Part shown: in pieces, positions 39,657 to 51,326 of the stretch
How positions within the stretch are numbered: the first letter of the stretch is position 1
Layout of the letters: every line of letters starts with the position of its first letter
Source of the DNA: Amborella trichopoda
Taxonomy: Eukaryota > Streptophyta > Magnoliopsida > Amborellales > Amborellaceae
Assembly: GCF_000471905.2 (NCBI RefSeq)
Contig: NW_006494931.1
Span: 5,293,193-5,357,192 of the forward strand
Direction: 5' to 3'
Length of the DNA stretch: 64,000 nucleotides
The notes under the pieces: model-generated
The model's database searches: none
Seen by the model: the letters and a program-made list of their open reading frames with translations, nothing else
What the model was told of the DNA's origin: nothing
Program-made: the position numbers and the translations under genes

Positions 39657-41653
39657 GCCCGAGCTTTACGGCCTTCCCTTATGGGTTTATGTGTTTTATC
39701 ATAAACTCTCTTGCTTACACCCCCATAACTCTATTTGCCTCTTTGATGTGGGATTAATCCCACACACTAGTGGAGAGGGAAGAGTAGAGTTAGAGAGAGT
39801 ATTCTATTGAGAATGGGAATTTTCGTATATTTCTCCTCTCAAACATCCTTGTTGGGTGTACTTTTAGTTTCATACAATATTAGATACATTCCAATGAACA
39901 CTTGATAAAGATTGGGGTGCGAATGACCCTTGGATAAGTTATTAATAACATTTTTTGTCTTGAAGATATGTTGCGTAGTCCCATATACGACTAAATACAT
40001 TCTTAACGAACGCTTGATTGAAGACATACAACAAAGCCGGTAACGCACACTGGACGTATGATAAAAAATGAATATGGTTTTTAATGGCACCACTTAAACA
40101 TGTCCTTGATGATATTTGGGCTTGGTTTAACCCATGTTTGTAGCTACCATTAGCTACCATTAGCTGGAATATGCCTTGGTTAACACCTCAGAGTTTTGTG
40201 TTCTGGGATCAAGCTGAGACTAACTCTCCCCCTTGAAGTCTCATGTCAATTGACAGTCTCAAGCTACTCGAGGATGGCTTAACCCATAACTATGTCAATC
40301 AGTAGTCTAAAAGCTGCCCGGGGACGGCTTAACCCATCACCACATTAATCAGCAGTCTCAAACTGCCCGAGATGGCTTAACCCATCAATCGGCAGTCTCA
40401 AGCTGACTGGGGATAGTTTAACCCATCATCATGTCAATCGACAGTCTCAAGCTGCCCGGGGATGACTTAACCTATCACCATGTCAATCAACAGTTTCAAG
40501 CTGCTCGGGGATGGCTTAACCCATAACCATGTCAATCGGCAGTCTAAAGCTGCCCGAGGATGGCTTAACCTATCACCACATCAATTGGCAGTCTAAAGCT
40601 GCTCAGGGATGGCTTAATCCATCATCCTCATTGCCCGATAGTTAAGGCTTTAAAATCCTTATGCACCGTGCGACATTTGGTTACCACAATGAGGATTGCT
40701 TCCTCAATACGAGGAGTTCTCTCATGAAATCGGAGCTGTTGGATGCTTGACTCATTGCTTTATCACCCTTAAGGTGTAGCATGGATTGAGGTGAACAAGG
40801 GAAGGGATTGCAGCCCACTAACAACACTGCTAAATCCCTAATTTTGCTCCCCCGAGATCATGAGGTTTGAATGTTTGAAATTCAATACTAGCACCAGCGA
40901 TTATACCCGCGTAAACAATCCAACAGTGAGATTAGCATCGTGAAATATAAGCATAAGAGGTAAAAAACATTACAAAGATAAGAATTATGCCATACACTCT
41001 GTGAATCGAATGAAAAGATAAGTCTAAGATGAAGATGGATGGTAAAGATTCAAAGATGGGAAATGCATGGTTATCCCTTGAAAAACCATAACTTGACGGT
41101 ATAAAAAGGGGATCTCTGATTGAAGAGCGGTCACACATTTGTTATAGACATAGTCTAGTAGAGATAATTATTCTCGGGTTTTTCCTCAATAAAATTTAAG
41201 AGTGAAAAAGAGAGTGAGATGTTTAAGACACGAAGAGAGAGATAATCATCTCCAAAGATTCACTTGAGACCCGTTTTCGTAGGAAGACCAGACTTGAAGG
41301 ATAATATCCCTGCGTACATCCACAAGTATATGGGCTGATATGCCCTAAATGTTATCTTTTATCTTCTGATATGTCTGTATATTTTCTTCCTTAGACACAA
41401 ATGTATACGTTTCAAGGCCAAAATCAAAGGTGTTCAGCTTATTTTCCTTTTCTTTAACTGATGTAAATTGTAACAGGGGATTAAACCTTTAGATCTATTA
41501 AGTGCTCAGTATAATATAAAGCCTGTGTTTTTGATATAGAACACACATGCGAATTTGGCCTCTAATGTGATGTTCTTAGGTTTTCTATTTGGAGTATGAT
41601 GTTTGTTTAAACATTTCCATTTAAGCAATAACATTTCAGAGCATCCAAATCTC
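39657..41653 (+). mobile_element. LTR-like region between two Tat fossils
   Basis: Contents are a GGACCC-rich segment (39565-39680), eight ~48-bp tandem repeats (40230-40640), a TATA-like TATAAAAAGG at about 41100-41109, and an AATAAAA signal near 41190. A tRNA-Arg-type primer-binding site follows at once, so this DNA ends with an LTR. The left end of the LTR was not found. It may be the shared or recombined LTR of the fossil on each side. Confidence 0.5.
40230..40640. repeat. Tandem array, about eight units of ~48 bp
   Basis: The unit reads approximately GGATGGCTTAACCCATCACC, then ATGTCAATCGGCAGTCTCAA, then GCTGCCCGG. Copies are spaced 44-50 bp apart and are moderately diverged. Confidence 0.9.
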
Positions 41654-41685
41654 TGGCGACTCCACTGGGGATCGAACCCAGGATC
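41654..41685 (+). promoter_or_regulatory. Primer-binding site, tRNA-Arg type, with extended complementarity
   Basis: TGGCGACTCCACTGGGGA is complementary to the 3' end (including CCA) of plant tRNA-Arg(ACG) with one mismatch, as recalled from the known tRNA sequence. The match continues through TCGAACCCAG, well into the T arm, for about 30 bases. Ogre/Tat elements are known to use tRNA-Arg. A related site lies at 59056. Confidence 0.75.
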
Positions 41686-42224
41686 CGGTTGAGTCTAGGA
41701 AGTCGAATATCTCTTGATGCACGATCTTTTCCACATTGACCCTCATGTTTTCTTTATTTACCCTGATGAGCTAACCCCCGTGGTTAATCACAGGTTGTCA
41801 AAGGTAACAATGGTTGTGGTAGTGACATCTTTCCAAGTAGGAACCATGGAGGTCCCACTGCACTTCTCCCCAACAAGGGGCCAATCTGCCTTCATTGGAG
41901 CCACGACTAGGCTATGTGTTATAAAGACAACGATGACAGGATGAGAGTCCAAGCCATAAACTTCAATGGCTAGGACAATGAAGAAATCCCAGTCTTAGGT
42001 GGACTTAGTCCCAGGCTACAGACCATTGAGGGTAATCTTGACTTACCCCAATAAGGGTCGGCGAACGAAAACTTATAATGGTGCCTTGGCTTGCAATGTC
42101 TTAGGACAAACACGGCCACCGGGTCCCATGAGGCCAGCCATCCCTGCACGTAAGAAAGATATCCACACCGCTCCTGCAGGGTTCAGATTAGGATCCTCAC
42201 TTTCTAAGCCCTCCATTTCATCAC

Positions 42225-43075
42225 CTTTGGGCTTCTAGCTCTTGCCTTTATTTATATGGGGTTTCGCGCTCAGCTGTCTGCAATGATCATCAGCTGATGG
42301 TTAGGAATCCTCACGTTGCTAATCCGTCTTGGCCACGTATGCTGCTCACATGCAAGCAATTAGGCATCTTCGCAATGATAACTTGCTTGGCCCCAATAAC
42401 GATCACTGGCTGACGGTTAGGAATCCTCACGATGATAATCCATCCAGGCCGCCGCATGCTGCTCACATGCCGACTGTTAGGCTTCTTCATAATGCTAATT
42501 TCCCTAGCCCCAATAACGCTCACTGGTGAGCGGTTAGGAATCCTCTCGATTATAATCCGTTTAAGCTGTCGTATGCTGCTCACATGTCGGCAGTTAGGCA
42601 TATTTGCAATGCTAACTTGCCTGGCGACAATAACTCTCACTGGCTCACTATTAGGAATCCTCGTGATGCTAATCTGTCAAGGCTGTCGTATGTTGATCAC
42701 ATGCTGACAGTTAGGCATCTTTTCAATGCTAACTTGCCTGGTCCTAATAATGCTCACCGGCTAGCGATTAGGAGTCCTCACGATGCTAATTCATCTAAGC
42801 CACTGTATGCTGCTCACATGTTAGCAGTTAGGCATCTTTGCAATGCTAATATGCCTAGCCCCAATAACGCGCACCGGTTGGCGGTTAGGAATCCTCGTGA
42901 TGCTAATGCATCCAGGCAGCCCTATGCTGCTCACGTGCCGACAGTTAGGCATCTTCGCAGTCTCAACTTGCTTGGTCTCAATAACACTCATCGACTGATG
43001 ACTAGGAATCCACGTGATGCTAATCCGCCTAGATCGTCGTGTGCCATTCACCCCTAGACAGTAAGGTGTTTTCGC
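42225..43075. repeat. 117-bp tandem repeats in the retroelement leader, about seven units
   Basis: The word TGCTGCTCACATG recurs at 42341, 42458 and then every ~117 bp up to about 43040. The remainder of each unit (CAGTTAGGCATCTTCGCAATGCTAACTTGCCTGG.CCCAATAA and so on) repeats with it. Since 117 is a multiple of three, open frames persist on both strands. These are by-products of the repeat, not genes. Confidence 0.92.
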
Positions 43076-43599
43076 AACTTGACACATGATGATCACAGGC
43101 CTCCCCATATCTCCAAGGTTAAATCCAAGAAGTAAAACCAAGACCAAAAGATCCATGTTAAGATAGTCCTTAAACATGCACACAGGGTCTTGACTCAGTA
43201 CATCCTTGAAAGAGCAAGGGAAGCCACCCAAACAAACAACTGCCCCATGATCAATACATAGCCGCAACAGGTAAGCTCGAGACCCAGGTCTATCTTAAAG
43301 GAGATCTCACATGATTTAGGGATGATCTCCTCGAAATATGGCCTTGCAATGTGACAAGGTTAACCTCCGAGATGACCAATGAAAATGAAGAACCTTCGAT
43401 GGGCAAGATTGCCCTGGGATTTGATGACATCTCATATCTCTCGTCTAATGAGGGATCCCCACCCATTAAGCATTCGATGAAAAGGGTATAACGCCATCAA
43501 GTTAGCACAAATCCTCATGTCACTCGTAGTGTCGCCAAGGCACGAAAGAATCCCTCCATTCCCACTAACACATTGTTGTACCCTTTTGAGCTACTCGAG

Positions 43600-45735
43600 A
43601 ACATCATGCCCGTCTCCGATAGTGAATCTAATGAACCAATTGAGCAAGAACCTAATGTAAATGTGATGATGGTTGGAGAAGGGAGTAACCCAGTTGAGTT
43701 CGAGGAAATGGAGTGATTAAGGGTTATTTTTGCCCAAAAAGAGGCTGAAGTTCAAGCGCAAGCTGCCAAACTTGAAACATTAAAAGCAGCTCGAATAACT
43801 CCTCCCGGCGCTCCTTCGGGGCAGCAATACTCAAACCCAATCATGGAAAACCGGTCAACTCCAGAGCCCATGCCACAACAACCTCTCCATCTCACCTGTA
43901 CTACTTTGACTGCAGAAATGACACGTAATCTGGTAATGGAAATCCTGCGATCGCTGCACCTCCTGGGCATACAATCAATAGACACTTACTGGAAACCATA
44001 TCCGGCATATGTTAACGACGTACCATATCCTTCGGGGTATCAATGCCCCAAGTTTCCAAAGTTTGATGAGCAAGGCTCCCCCCATCAACATCTAGCTTCG
44101 TATCGGTGTGTGTGAATACGACCAACAACAAGAACCTTCTGATGCTACAATTCGTACAATCATTGTCAGTACCAGCCTTTGCTTGGTACTTGCGATTGCC
44201 TCTTGAAACCATATCTATATGGAAGCAAATGCAAGAGGCATTTTTGGTGCGATTTCACAACACATAAAGAAAGATTCACTTGTTTGAACTCCTCAACTTA
44301 AAGTAAAGGGATCACGAACGTGTGCAATAATATATTGCCCAAAGGCAGAACCTCAGCATAGGACATGTGACTCCGCTCTCGGAGTCTCAAGAGGTGCTCA
44401 TGTGCATAAAAAACATGAGACCCGATATCGCAATACCGCTGCATACCTCCCATCCTCAAAGTTTCAGTGATTTGGTCTCCAATGCTGTAAATCTTGAAAG
44501 TCTCTTGGAAGGCTTTAGGCCTGGCCCGATATCAGTGACCATTAGGAGGGATGCAGATAAGAGCAAAACCAAAGTCACTCAGGTCAAGACCTCTATGACT
44601 ACCTCTATGGTCACCTAGGCAAGGAGGGGAAAGAACTACACGCCTACCCAATACTATGAGTCCCAGCAATCGTCAGGATGTAGACGAGGAGGACAAAGAG
44701 GAAGAAGAGGTGGATTTCGCAAACGTACCGACAATGAGTATTCTTTCGATATGAACCAAGTCCTAAAAGTACTAGAGAACCTCTTGGCGCTTGGAACCAT
44801 TACGCTTCCTCCACCAAGGTACCCTGACTAAGTTGGTCAAACGGATCGATTCGATTACTGCGTGTGCCACCAAAGGTTGGGGCACGTGGTAAAGGATTGC
44901 TTCCCTTTGTAGGATATCATTGAGAATCTCATCAAGGAAGGAAAGCTCAAACCAGATGAGCAAGAAACGCCAGCTGCCGAATAGTGGTGGCTAACATGGT
45001 CTCCTTCGCGATCAATGAATGCAAGCCCCCTGTAGGCAGCAAGTGGTTCCTTATATCAAGAGCCCTGTCCAAGCCATACATATACAACCAGCTCCTCATG
45101 GTAGGGCTCATCACTCTAAAAAGGAGGAAGACGTCGAGAAAGAAACCTTCCTCTAGGAGAGATCCACATTGTCGGTACCATGATTCTCAGACTCACGGGT
45201 TAGAAGACTGTTGGCCTGTGAAGGATTTGATACAAGAAAATATAAATAATGGGACTATAGTTGTGAATAGTGCTCCTCCTAAGCTCCATGTCAACCAGGT
45301 CCCTGTATTGGAGAAATTTGAAGGATGCCCTTACCCAAAACTCTTCGATCTATGCTTAGAGTACTTTGGGACCCTCAACTCTTTAGTTGATACTGAAGAG
45401 GCTTCAGAGCACGGTTGGAGCACTTATGTGAGTCGTAGCGAAACGAAATGAATGCAGGATGAGGCTTTGAAACAGGCTAGTTTAGAGGAGCTAGGAACGA
45501 CACTATCAGAAGTAAAGATAGCAGCAAAAGCTCCTCCCATGTCTCAAGGTGTTACAGACCAAGGTCGAAAAAGAACATTAAGAGGAGGTAATGGAGGTTC
45601 CCAGTCAACTCTACCACCATATCCTACCTTGAACGATTTCATGCCTAGACAGTTGATGATGAATGGCCTTCATGAACAAGGGATGGCAAGTGAAGCCTCT
45701 CCTGAAATGACTTCTAACGTGACCTAGGTAGTCGA
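43600..45735 (+). mobile_element. gag region of the central Tat-type fossil
   Basis: Plus-strand translation gives a gag-like core (PKFPKFDEQGSPHQHLASY near 44050) and two knuckle-like segments of the form C-x2-H..GH/HG..DC (about 44850-44910 and 45165-45230), as in Tat-lineage gag proteins. The region is broken in several places. It follows the leader repeats and precedes the protease. Confidence 0.75.
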
Positions 45736-46039
45736 AGTTGATTCCTAGACCTAAGGTATGTAGTTAGAGTTGAGGTTCGGATGGAGAACTACGAAAATCA
45801 AACCTCCTAAAGCTGTCTCCCTCAAGAAAGTGAAGCATGCGATGGAGGTATGAGCTGAAACATCAAATGACACTGGTCAGCCGAAAAAGCCAACAGATGG
45901 GAAGTCTGGTGACTATAACATGGCATCTCATTTAAGGAGAACCCCTGTTGCTATAAGAATTTATGACACCTTTATGCTTTCGAAAGAACTTCGGGCTGCC
46001 CATATACATTCCCTTTCATCTCCTGAAGAATTCTAGACT

Positions 46040-46483
46040 GAGGTCGATCAGGATGAACTTGAACTAGCAGTTCTGCCTGATGTCATGTCAGTCACCTTCT
46101 CTGACGTGAACTTGCAGCTAGGAGTGAAGCTTCATAACTGTCCCTTGATGGTAAACGGGATCCTATACGGCATTCGCATCAATCAGATAATGATCAATAG
46201 AGGATCCGTTATGAACTTACTTCCCTTAAGAACATTGAAGTCCGTGGGAATGGATGTCAAAAACTTGCAAGAAGGACATATGATAATACATGGTTTCAAT
46301 CAAGCTACCCAACAAACTATAGGGACTATTAAATTGAAACTCAGGATTGGAGAATTGGAGGTGTACACCACATATCAGGTCATTGAAATTGAAGCGTCCT
46401 ACAACGTGTTGCTGGGGTGCCTGTGGTTGCATGACAACGACATCATCCCCTACCCTTCATCAATGTTTCAAGTACTTCTATGA
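46040..46483 (+). mobile_element. Retropepsin-type protease region of the central Tat fossil
   Basis: The stretch has the usual pattern of plant Gypsy proteases: a beta-strand start, a catalytic-loop region near 46195, IHGF at about 46300, and a YNVLLGCLWLH segment near 46400. Tat/Ogre elements are known to splice out an intron between the protease and RT parts. Whether this copy had one cannot be told. Confidence 0.75.
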
Positions 46484-47279
46484 AGGAAAGTAGCGTACAG
46501 TCGATGCACACCGAAAACTGTTCACTAAGGTAGAATTTCATTATGCAAATGCCAAATTCTACAATTTCGAGAACCCAGATCCTCATTCTACCAAAGAATC
46601 AGAGAGTGAAAGTGATTTTGACGAAGATCATGAGGTCGGTCAAGCCTTGATTAGGCCCTTTGAAGGCTTAGATGTTGAAACAGGAGCCACACCACTCACT
46701 TCTATCTTCCAAGTGAATGTCGATCGAGACATGCTGTACCATGTTGGACATGGCATGATCAGCTCGCTCTAGAAAATAGTCCAAGGAGGGACGTTAAGAC
46801 TCTTCCCCCTAAAAGATGGAGCCTCGAAGCTGCAATGAAAGCTATCTAACCCTCAAGCCCACCAGATTATGAGGAATATGATCTATGACCCATCTACCAA
46901 CCAAGGTTTGAATGATAGAAAGGGGATGATAGCGTCCTTTCTGGAGATTGAAAGCATGTATTGTAAGAAATTCAACATTTAAGGGCTTAGATACACCCTG
47001 ACTCGAATCTGGCTAAAAGAATGTGCACAAGAGAAAATGAATAGTCTAATGCACCACGATGTCCTTAAGCAGCCACGAAAGTCAAGATTCATGAGGGTGA
47101 ATATATGGTGGAGCCTGCCCCTCGACAACTGGAAGGCGGAGGCCAGGCCACAGTGGACGAGTTAATATGAATTGAGTTAGGCGAGGAAGGAGATCACATG
47201 CCCACATTTCCGAGTTCATCTCTGAACTCAGAGGAAAGAAAGCAATACATAGATTTCCTCCACCTTAACCGAGACATCT

Positions 47280-48260
47280 TTGCATAGAATTACCTATACC
47301 CGGTTGGACCCCACAGTGGCGACTCATAAGCTTGCCATCAATACTCACATCAAATCGGTTAAGCAGCCCCAAAGGAAGTTTCATCCGGACATAATGCCTC
47401 AAATTGAGGCCGAGGTTAACAAATTGTTGAGAGTTGAGTTTATCCTGGAGGTAATATACCCTAAGTGGCTTGCCAACATAGTGTTAGTCAAGAAAAATAA
47501 AAGTCAGGTAATGAATTGCATTGACTTTCACAAACTCAAGTTGGCTTGTTCCAAGGATGACTTTCCCTTACCTCTTACCAAGATCATGATTGATTCGACT
47601 GTAGCATGAGAGGACTTTTCATTTATGGATGGGTACTCTGGCTATAAACATATCAGGATCGCCCCTGAAGATGAGGAATTGACTTCATTCAGGACTACAA
47701 ATAAGATATATTATACAAGGTGAAGCCCTTCGGATTAAAGAATGACGGTGCTACTTATCAACGCGCTATGGCAATAATATTCGAAGACATCCTCCATCAT
47801 GATGTGGAATGTTTTGTCGATGACCTGGTTGTCAAATAAAGGGAACAATTCACTCACCTCACAGATTTGGAAGCCGTGTTTAAGAGGTTGAGGAAACATC
47901 AACTAAAGACGAATCCTTTGAAGTGTGCCTTCGGGGTAAAATCTAGGAACTTTTTCTGTTTCATTGTGAGACACGAAGGAATTGAGATAACCCTATGAAG
48001 ATATGTGCCATCCAAGAGATGCCCCACCAAAGAACCTTGCGTGAGTTGAAATCTCTCCAAGGTCGTTTGTCGTACATCTGAAGGTTCATATCTAACCTCT
48101 CAAGATGTTGCAAGCCTTTCTCCTGGCTTATGAAGAAATATGTCCCCTTTGAATAGGTGGATCTTGTCAGAATGCTTTCTAAGATATTAAGGATTATTTG
48201 TTGAACCCACGAGTTCTTACGGCTCCTATATCAGACAAACCTCTCATCTTATATGTAATG
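47280..48260 (+). mobile_element. Reverse transcriptase region of the central Tat fossil
   Basis: Typical Gypsy RT landmarks appear in order: HKLAI..VKQPQRKFHPD (47325), EVNKLL..GFI.EV-type sequence (47420), a WLANIVLVKK segment (47465), DFHKLKLACSKDDFPLP (47525), and the FVDD region (about 47810). It is decayed, with multiple breaks. Confidence 0.8.
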
Positions 48261-48264
48261 GCCT

Positions 48265-49010
48265 TATAAGGATCGTTGGGTGCCCTCCTTGCCCAGCATA
48301 ATGATGAAGGGAAAGAAGTAACATTGTATTATTTAAGACAGAGTATAATAACTCCCCCATCAAAAAACACTAGTGTCTGCAGCCCAAAAATTGCGGCACT
48401 ATCTCTTGGCACATCTGGTACAGCTAATATCTCGGGCCGACACGATCAAATATATGATGATAGGGCCTGATCACTCGGGATGACTAGCTAAGTGGGATTT
48501 ACTCATAATGGAATTCGACATTACCTATGTCTAACAGAAAGCTATTGAAGGACAGGCTTTAGAAGATTTCATGGCTACTCATCCCTTACCCAGAGGGTCA
48601 CCCTTAATGAAGATCTGCCCAATGAGGAAGCCATGTGCACAAACGAGCCTTCCCCATGACAAATGTTCTTGAAAGGTGCTTCCCAAGCAAAAGGCACCAG
48701 AGCAGGCATGTTATTCATCATACCCGATAAGGGCCTTTTTCCCTATGCCTTCTCGTTAAATGATAAGTATTCAAATAATGAGGTCGAATATCAAACATTG
48801 ATCATTGGTCTAGATATGAAACTAGAACTGGACTTGGGGCTTCTCGATAGTTTTGGTGACTCCCAACTGATAGTACAACAGTTGAAAGGGATATATGAGG
48901 TCCATAAGGATTAGCTCAAGCCATACTACAATACCATGAGGTATCTCCTCGGAAAGATGGATGAGGTCACTTTGACTCACATACCCTGAGGATCGAATGT
49001 TCAGGCTGAC
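48265..49010 (+). mobile_element. Two RNase H regions of the central Tat fossil
   Basis: The first (about 48270-48600) has GALLAQHNDEGKE.. as in the standard Gypsy RNase H. The second (48663-48920) reads ..FSLNDKYSNNEVEYQTLIIGL and GDSQLIVQQLKGIYEV, the form of the additional RNase H that marks the Tat lineage. This is the best evidence for the lineage assignment. Confidence 0.8.
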
Positions 49011-49199
49011 ACATTGGCCAAGCTTGGGATCGCCTTGGCTATTGAGCTTCGGTTTCGCTCCATGTTCCCATATAAGAATGACGATCCATTCCCATGATGG
49101 AAGGAGCAGATCCCAACAATGAAAATAATTTATGGCCAAAGTTTCCTCCATACCCTGAGGGAGCTATGAGAAAATTGATAGAAGAACCTACCCCCGATG

Positions 49200-50440
49200 A
49201 TATTGTCGCCTAGCACCCCAACCAGATTGACATCAGCGTTTCTTGGAATATTTAGTCCATGGCCAACTCCCTGAGACTAAGAAGGATAGGCTAGCCCTTA
49301 AAAGGCGAGCTACGAGATTTACTCTACTCAATGACCAACTATACAAGAGATCATATGATGGAATGTTGTTAAGGTGCCTCTCGAATAAAGAGGGACAAAC
49401 GACATTAAAAGATGTGCATGATGGAGTATACGATATGCACCAGTTTGGGCCCAAATTATACCACCAACCCACTATGGAAAAGGATGCATTCAAATATGAA
49501 AAAATATATCATACATGTCAAGTACATGCAGACTATATTCACCAATCGCCTAAGCCATTGCATCTGACTCTTATGACTTGGCCCTTCTCTCAATGGGGAA
49601 TGGATATTGTGTGATCCATTACCCTAGCCTCAGCAAGCGGTCATTTCAATATATTGATAGTTACCGACTATTTCTCTAAATGGTCTGAAGCCATTCCTCT
49701 TCAGAGAGTAACTGACAAAACATCGGCTGACTTCATTTGCCACCATGTTGTGTATCAATTCGGGGTATGAGACAAAATTGTTTCAAACAATGGATCTCCA
49801 TTCAAGAACAATCACATCTATAAATTGACTAGTCAATTCAATATCGACTGGAGATACTCATCCATGTACAACCCAAGGGCTAATGGACAAGTCGTTGCCT
49901 TCAATAAGAGCCTTTGCAAGCTATTGAAGAAGACTCTGCAACACCATTTACACAAGAGACTTCCCGAGTTTCAACATACCGGATGACGAGGAAGAATGCC
50001 ACCTCAGTGACCCATACTCGTTGGTTTATGAGGCAGAAACAATCTTACCTCTAGAGGTTCAAATACTTTCTTTAAGGCTAGCGGTCCATTACGGTTTAAC
50101 TGATGCTGAACGAGTCAAACTTCGACACAACGAGTTGAATGCCCTTGATGGAAAGCAACTTGTGGCTCAGTAAAATCTAGAAGTCTACCAAGTAAGGATA
50201 AGCCAAGCTTTTGAAATGAAGATGAGGTTACGTTCGTTAAAACCATGTGATTTCATATGATTTGGTATTGGCCGTAAGGTGCCCTACTGGGGCACCTTAA
50301 TCTAAATTTCAGCCCAAATGGGATGGACCTTATGTTATTAAGAAGGTATATTTTGTTGGGGCAACCCCCTTTGCATCGAAACGGGAGAAGATGCCATGTC
50401 TCTGATCAACAAGAGGTATTTGAAGAAATACTATCCTTGA
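49200..50440 (+). mobile_element. Integrase region of the central Tat fossil
   Basis: A zinc-binding-type N-terminal part (about 49400-49520) is followed by core sequence WPFSQWGMDIV, then ILIVTDYFSKWSEAIPL (about 49655), and a C-terminal part near 50060-50330 with AVHYG..DAERVKLRHNELNALD. Integrase ends at about 50440. Multiple breaks are present. Confidence 0.8.
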
Positions 50441-51320
50441 AGATCAATATAGTTCGTGATGTACGATGCTAAACTGCCTATCACATAGTCCAAGCTGTAA
50501 GACTTTAAAGAATCTATTGGACAACAAGTTTTTTGTGACTCGTCAAAACTGGGGGTTGATATCATAGAATATTCGCCACACGATAGCCCGTATCTCATGA
50601 CTATAAACTGATTCAAGTTATGGTCTATTGATATGACCCTAAACTACCATTTATATAGTATTGGCACATGCTTTAAGGGTTTTACCCATAGTCCATGTGA
50701 TATGACTTTAAGCTATTTATTGATCCGAGATGCACGACCCTAAAAGGCTTATCAATAGGTCCATGACAACACATCGTCCTTCTTGTATGACTCTAAACTA
50801 TAGTACCTTTTCGGGGTCTTATTAATCTGAGCATTGGGCCATCCGTACCCTTTTAGTTAAGGAATAAGGAAGGCCCTAATGTATATTTGTTTCTGTATGA
50901 CTTTAAACTACAATACTCCCTTGGAGTCTTAGGACTCTTAAGTATTCGCCACCCATATTCTTGAATAAAGAAGTTAGGAAGGCTTTTCACGAAAGTCCTC
51001 TTGAATGAGTCTGAAGTACAGTGTCCCTTTTAAAATTTTGAAGGCTATGAGTGCCAGGCTGCCTGTACCCCTTACAAAAAATACGGGAAGCTTGGGTATA
51101 CCTTCTCATGGCCCATGATCGAAGGATGCATGGACGCACGCTGATTAACATGATGCTACAAAACTTCCTTTGAAACCTTGAAGCATCAGACATGGCTGAC
51201 AAAATAAGAAAATAAGAAGAAAAGGAGAAGGGCTCATGAAGGGCATAGCTCCTTCTACATCAATCAAAATGACCATATAGTTTAGAAAAAGGGAAATAAT
51301 GTTTTAAAGAAAAAGCCGAA
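50441..51320. other. Spacer between integrase and the antisense ORF, with degenerate repeats
   Basis: Words such as ATGACTCTAAACTATAGTACC and ATGACTTTAAACTACAATACTCCC recur every 60-130 bp, suggesting an old local tandem array. No coding sequence is supported. Confidence 0.55.
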
Positions 51321-51326
51321 AATGAT

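Noticed and set aside
41654-41690. Possible tRNA-Arg gene fragment
   Set aside because: Only the complement of the 3' part of a tRNA is present, in a primer-binding-site context. There is no full cloverleaf.
40230-43075. Repeat arrays considered as CRISPR-like
   Set aside because: This is plant nuclear DNA. The units are contiguous and diverged, without the constant repeat and unique spacer pattern.
42311-43267. Long open frames on both strands
   Set aside because: They follow from the 117-bp tandem repeat, whose length is a multiple of three. Repeat-driven, not genes.
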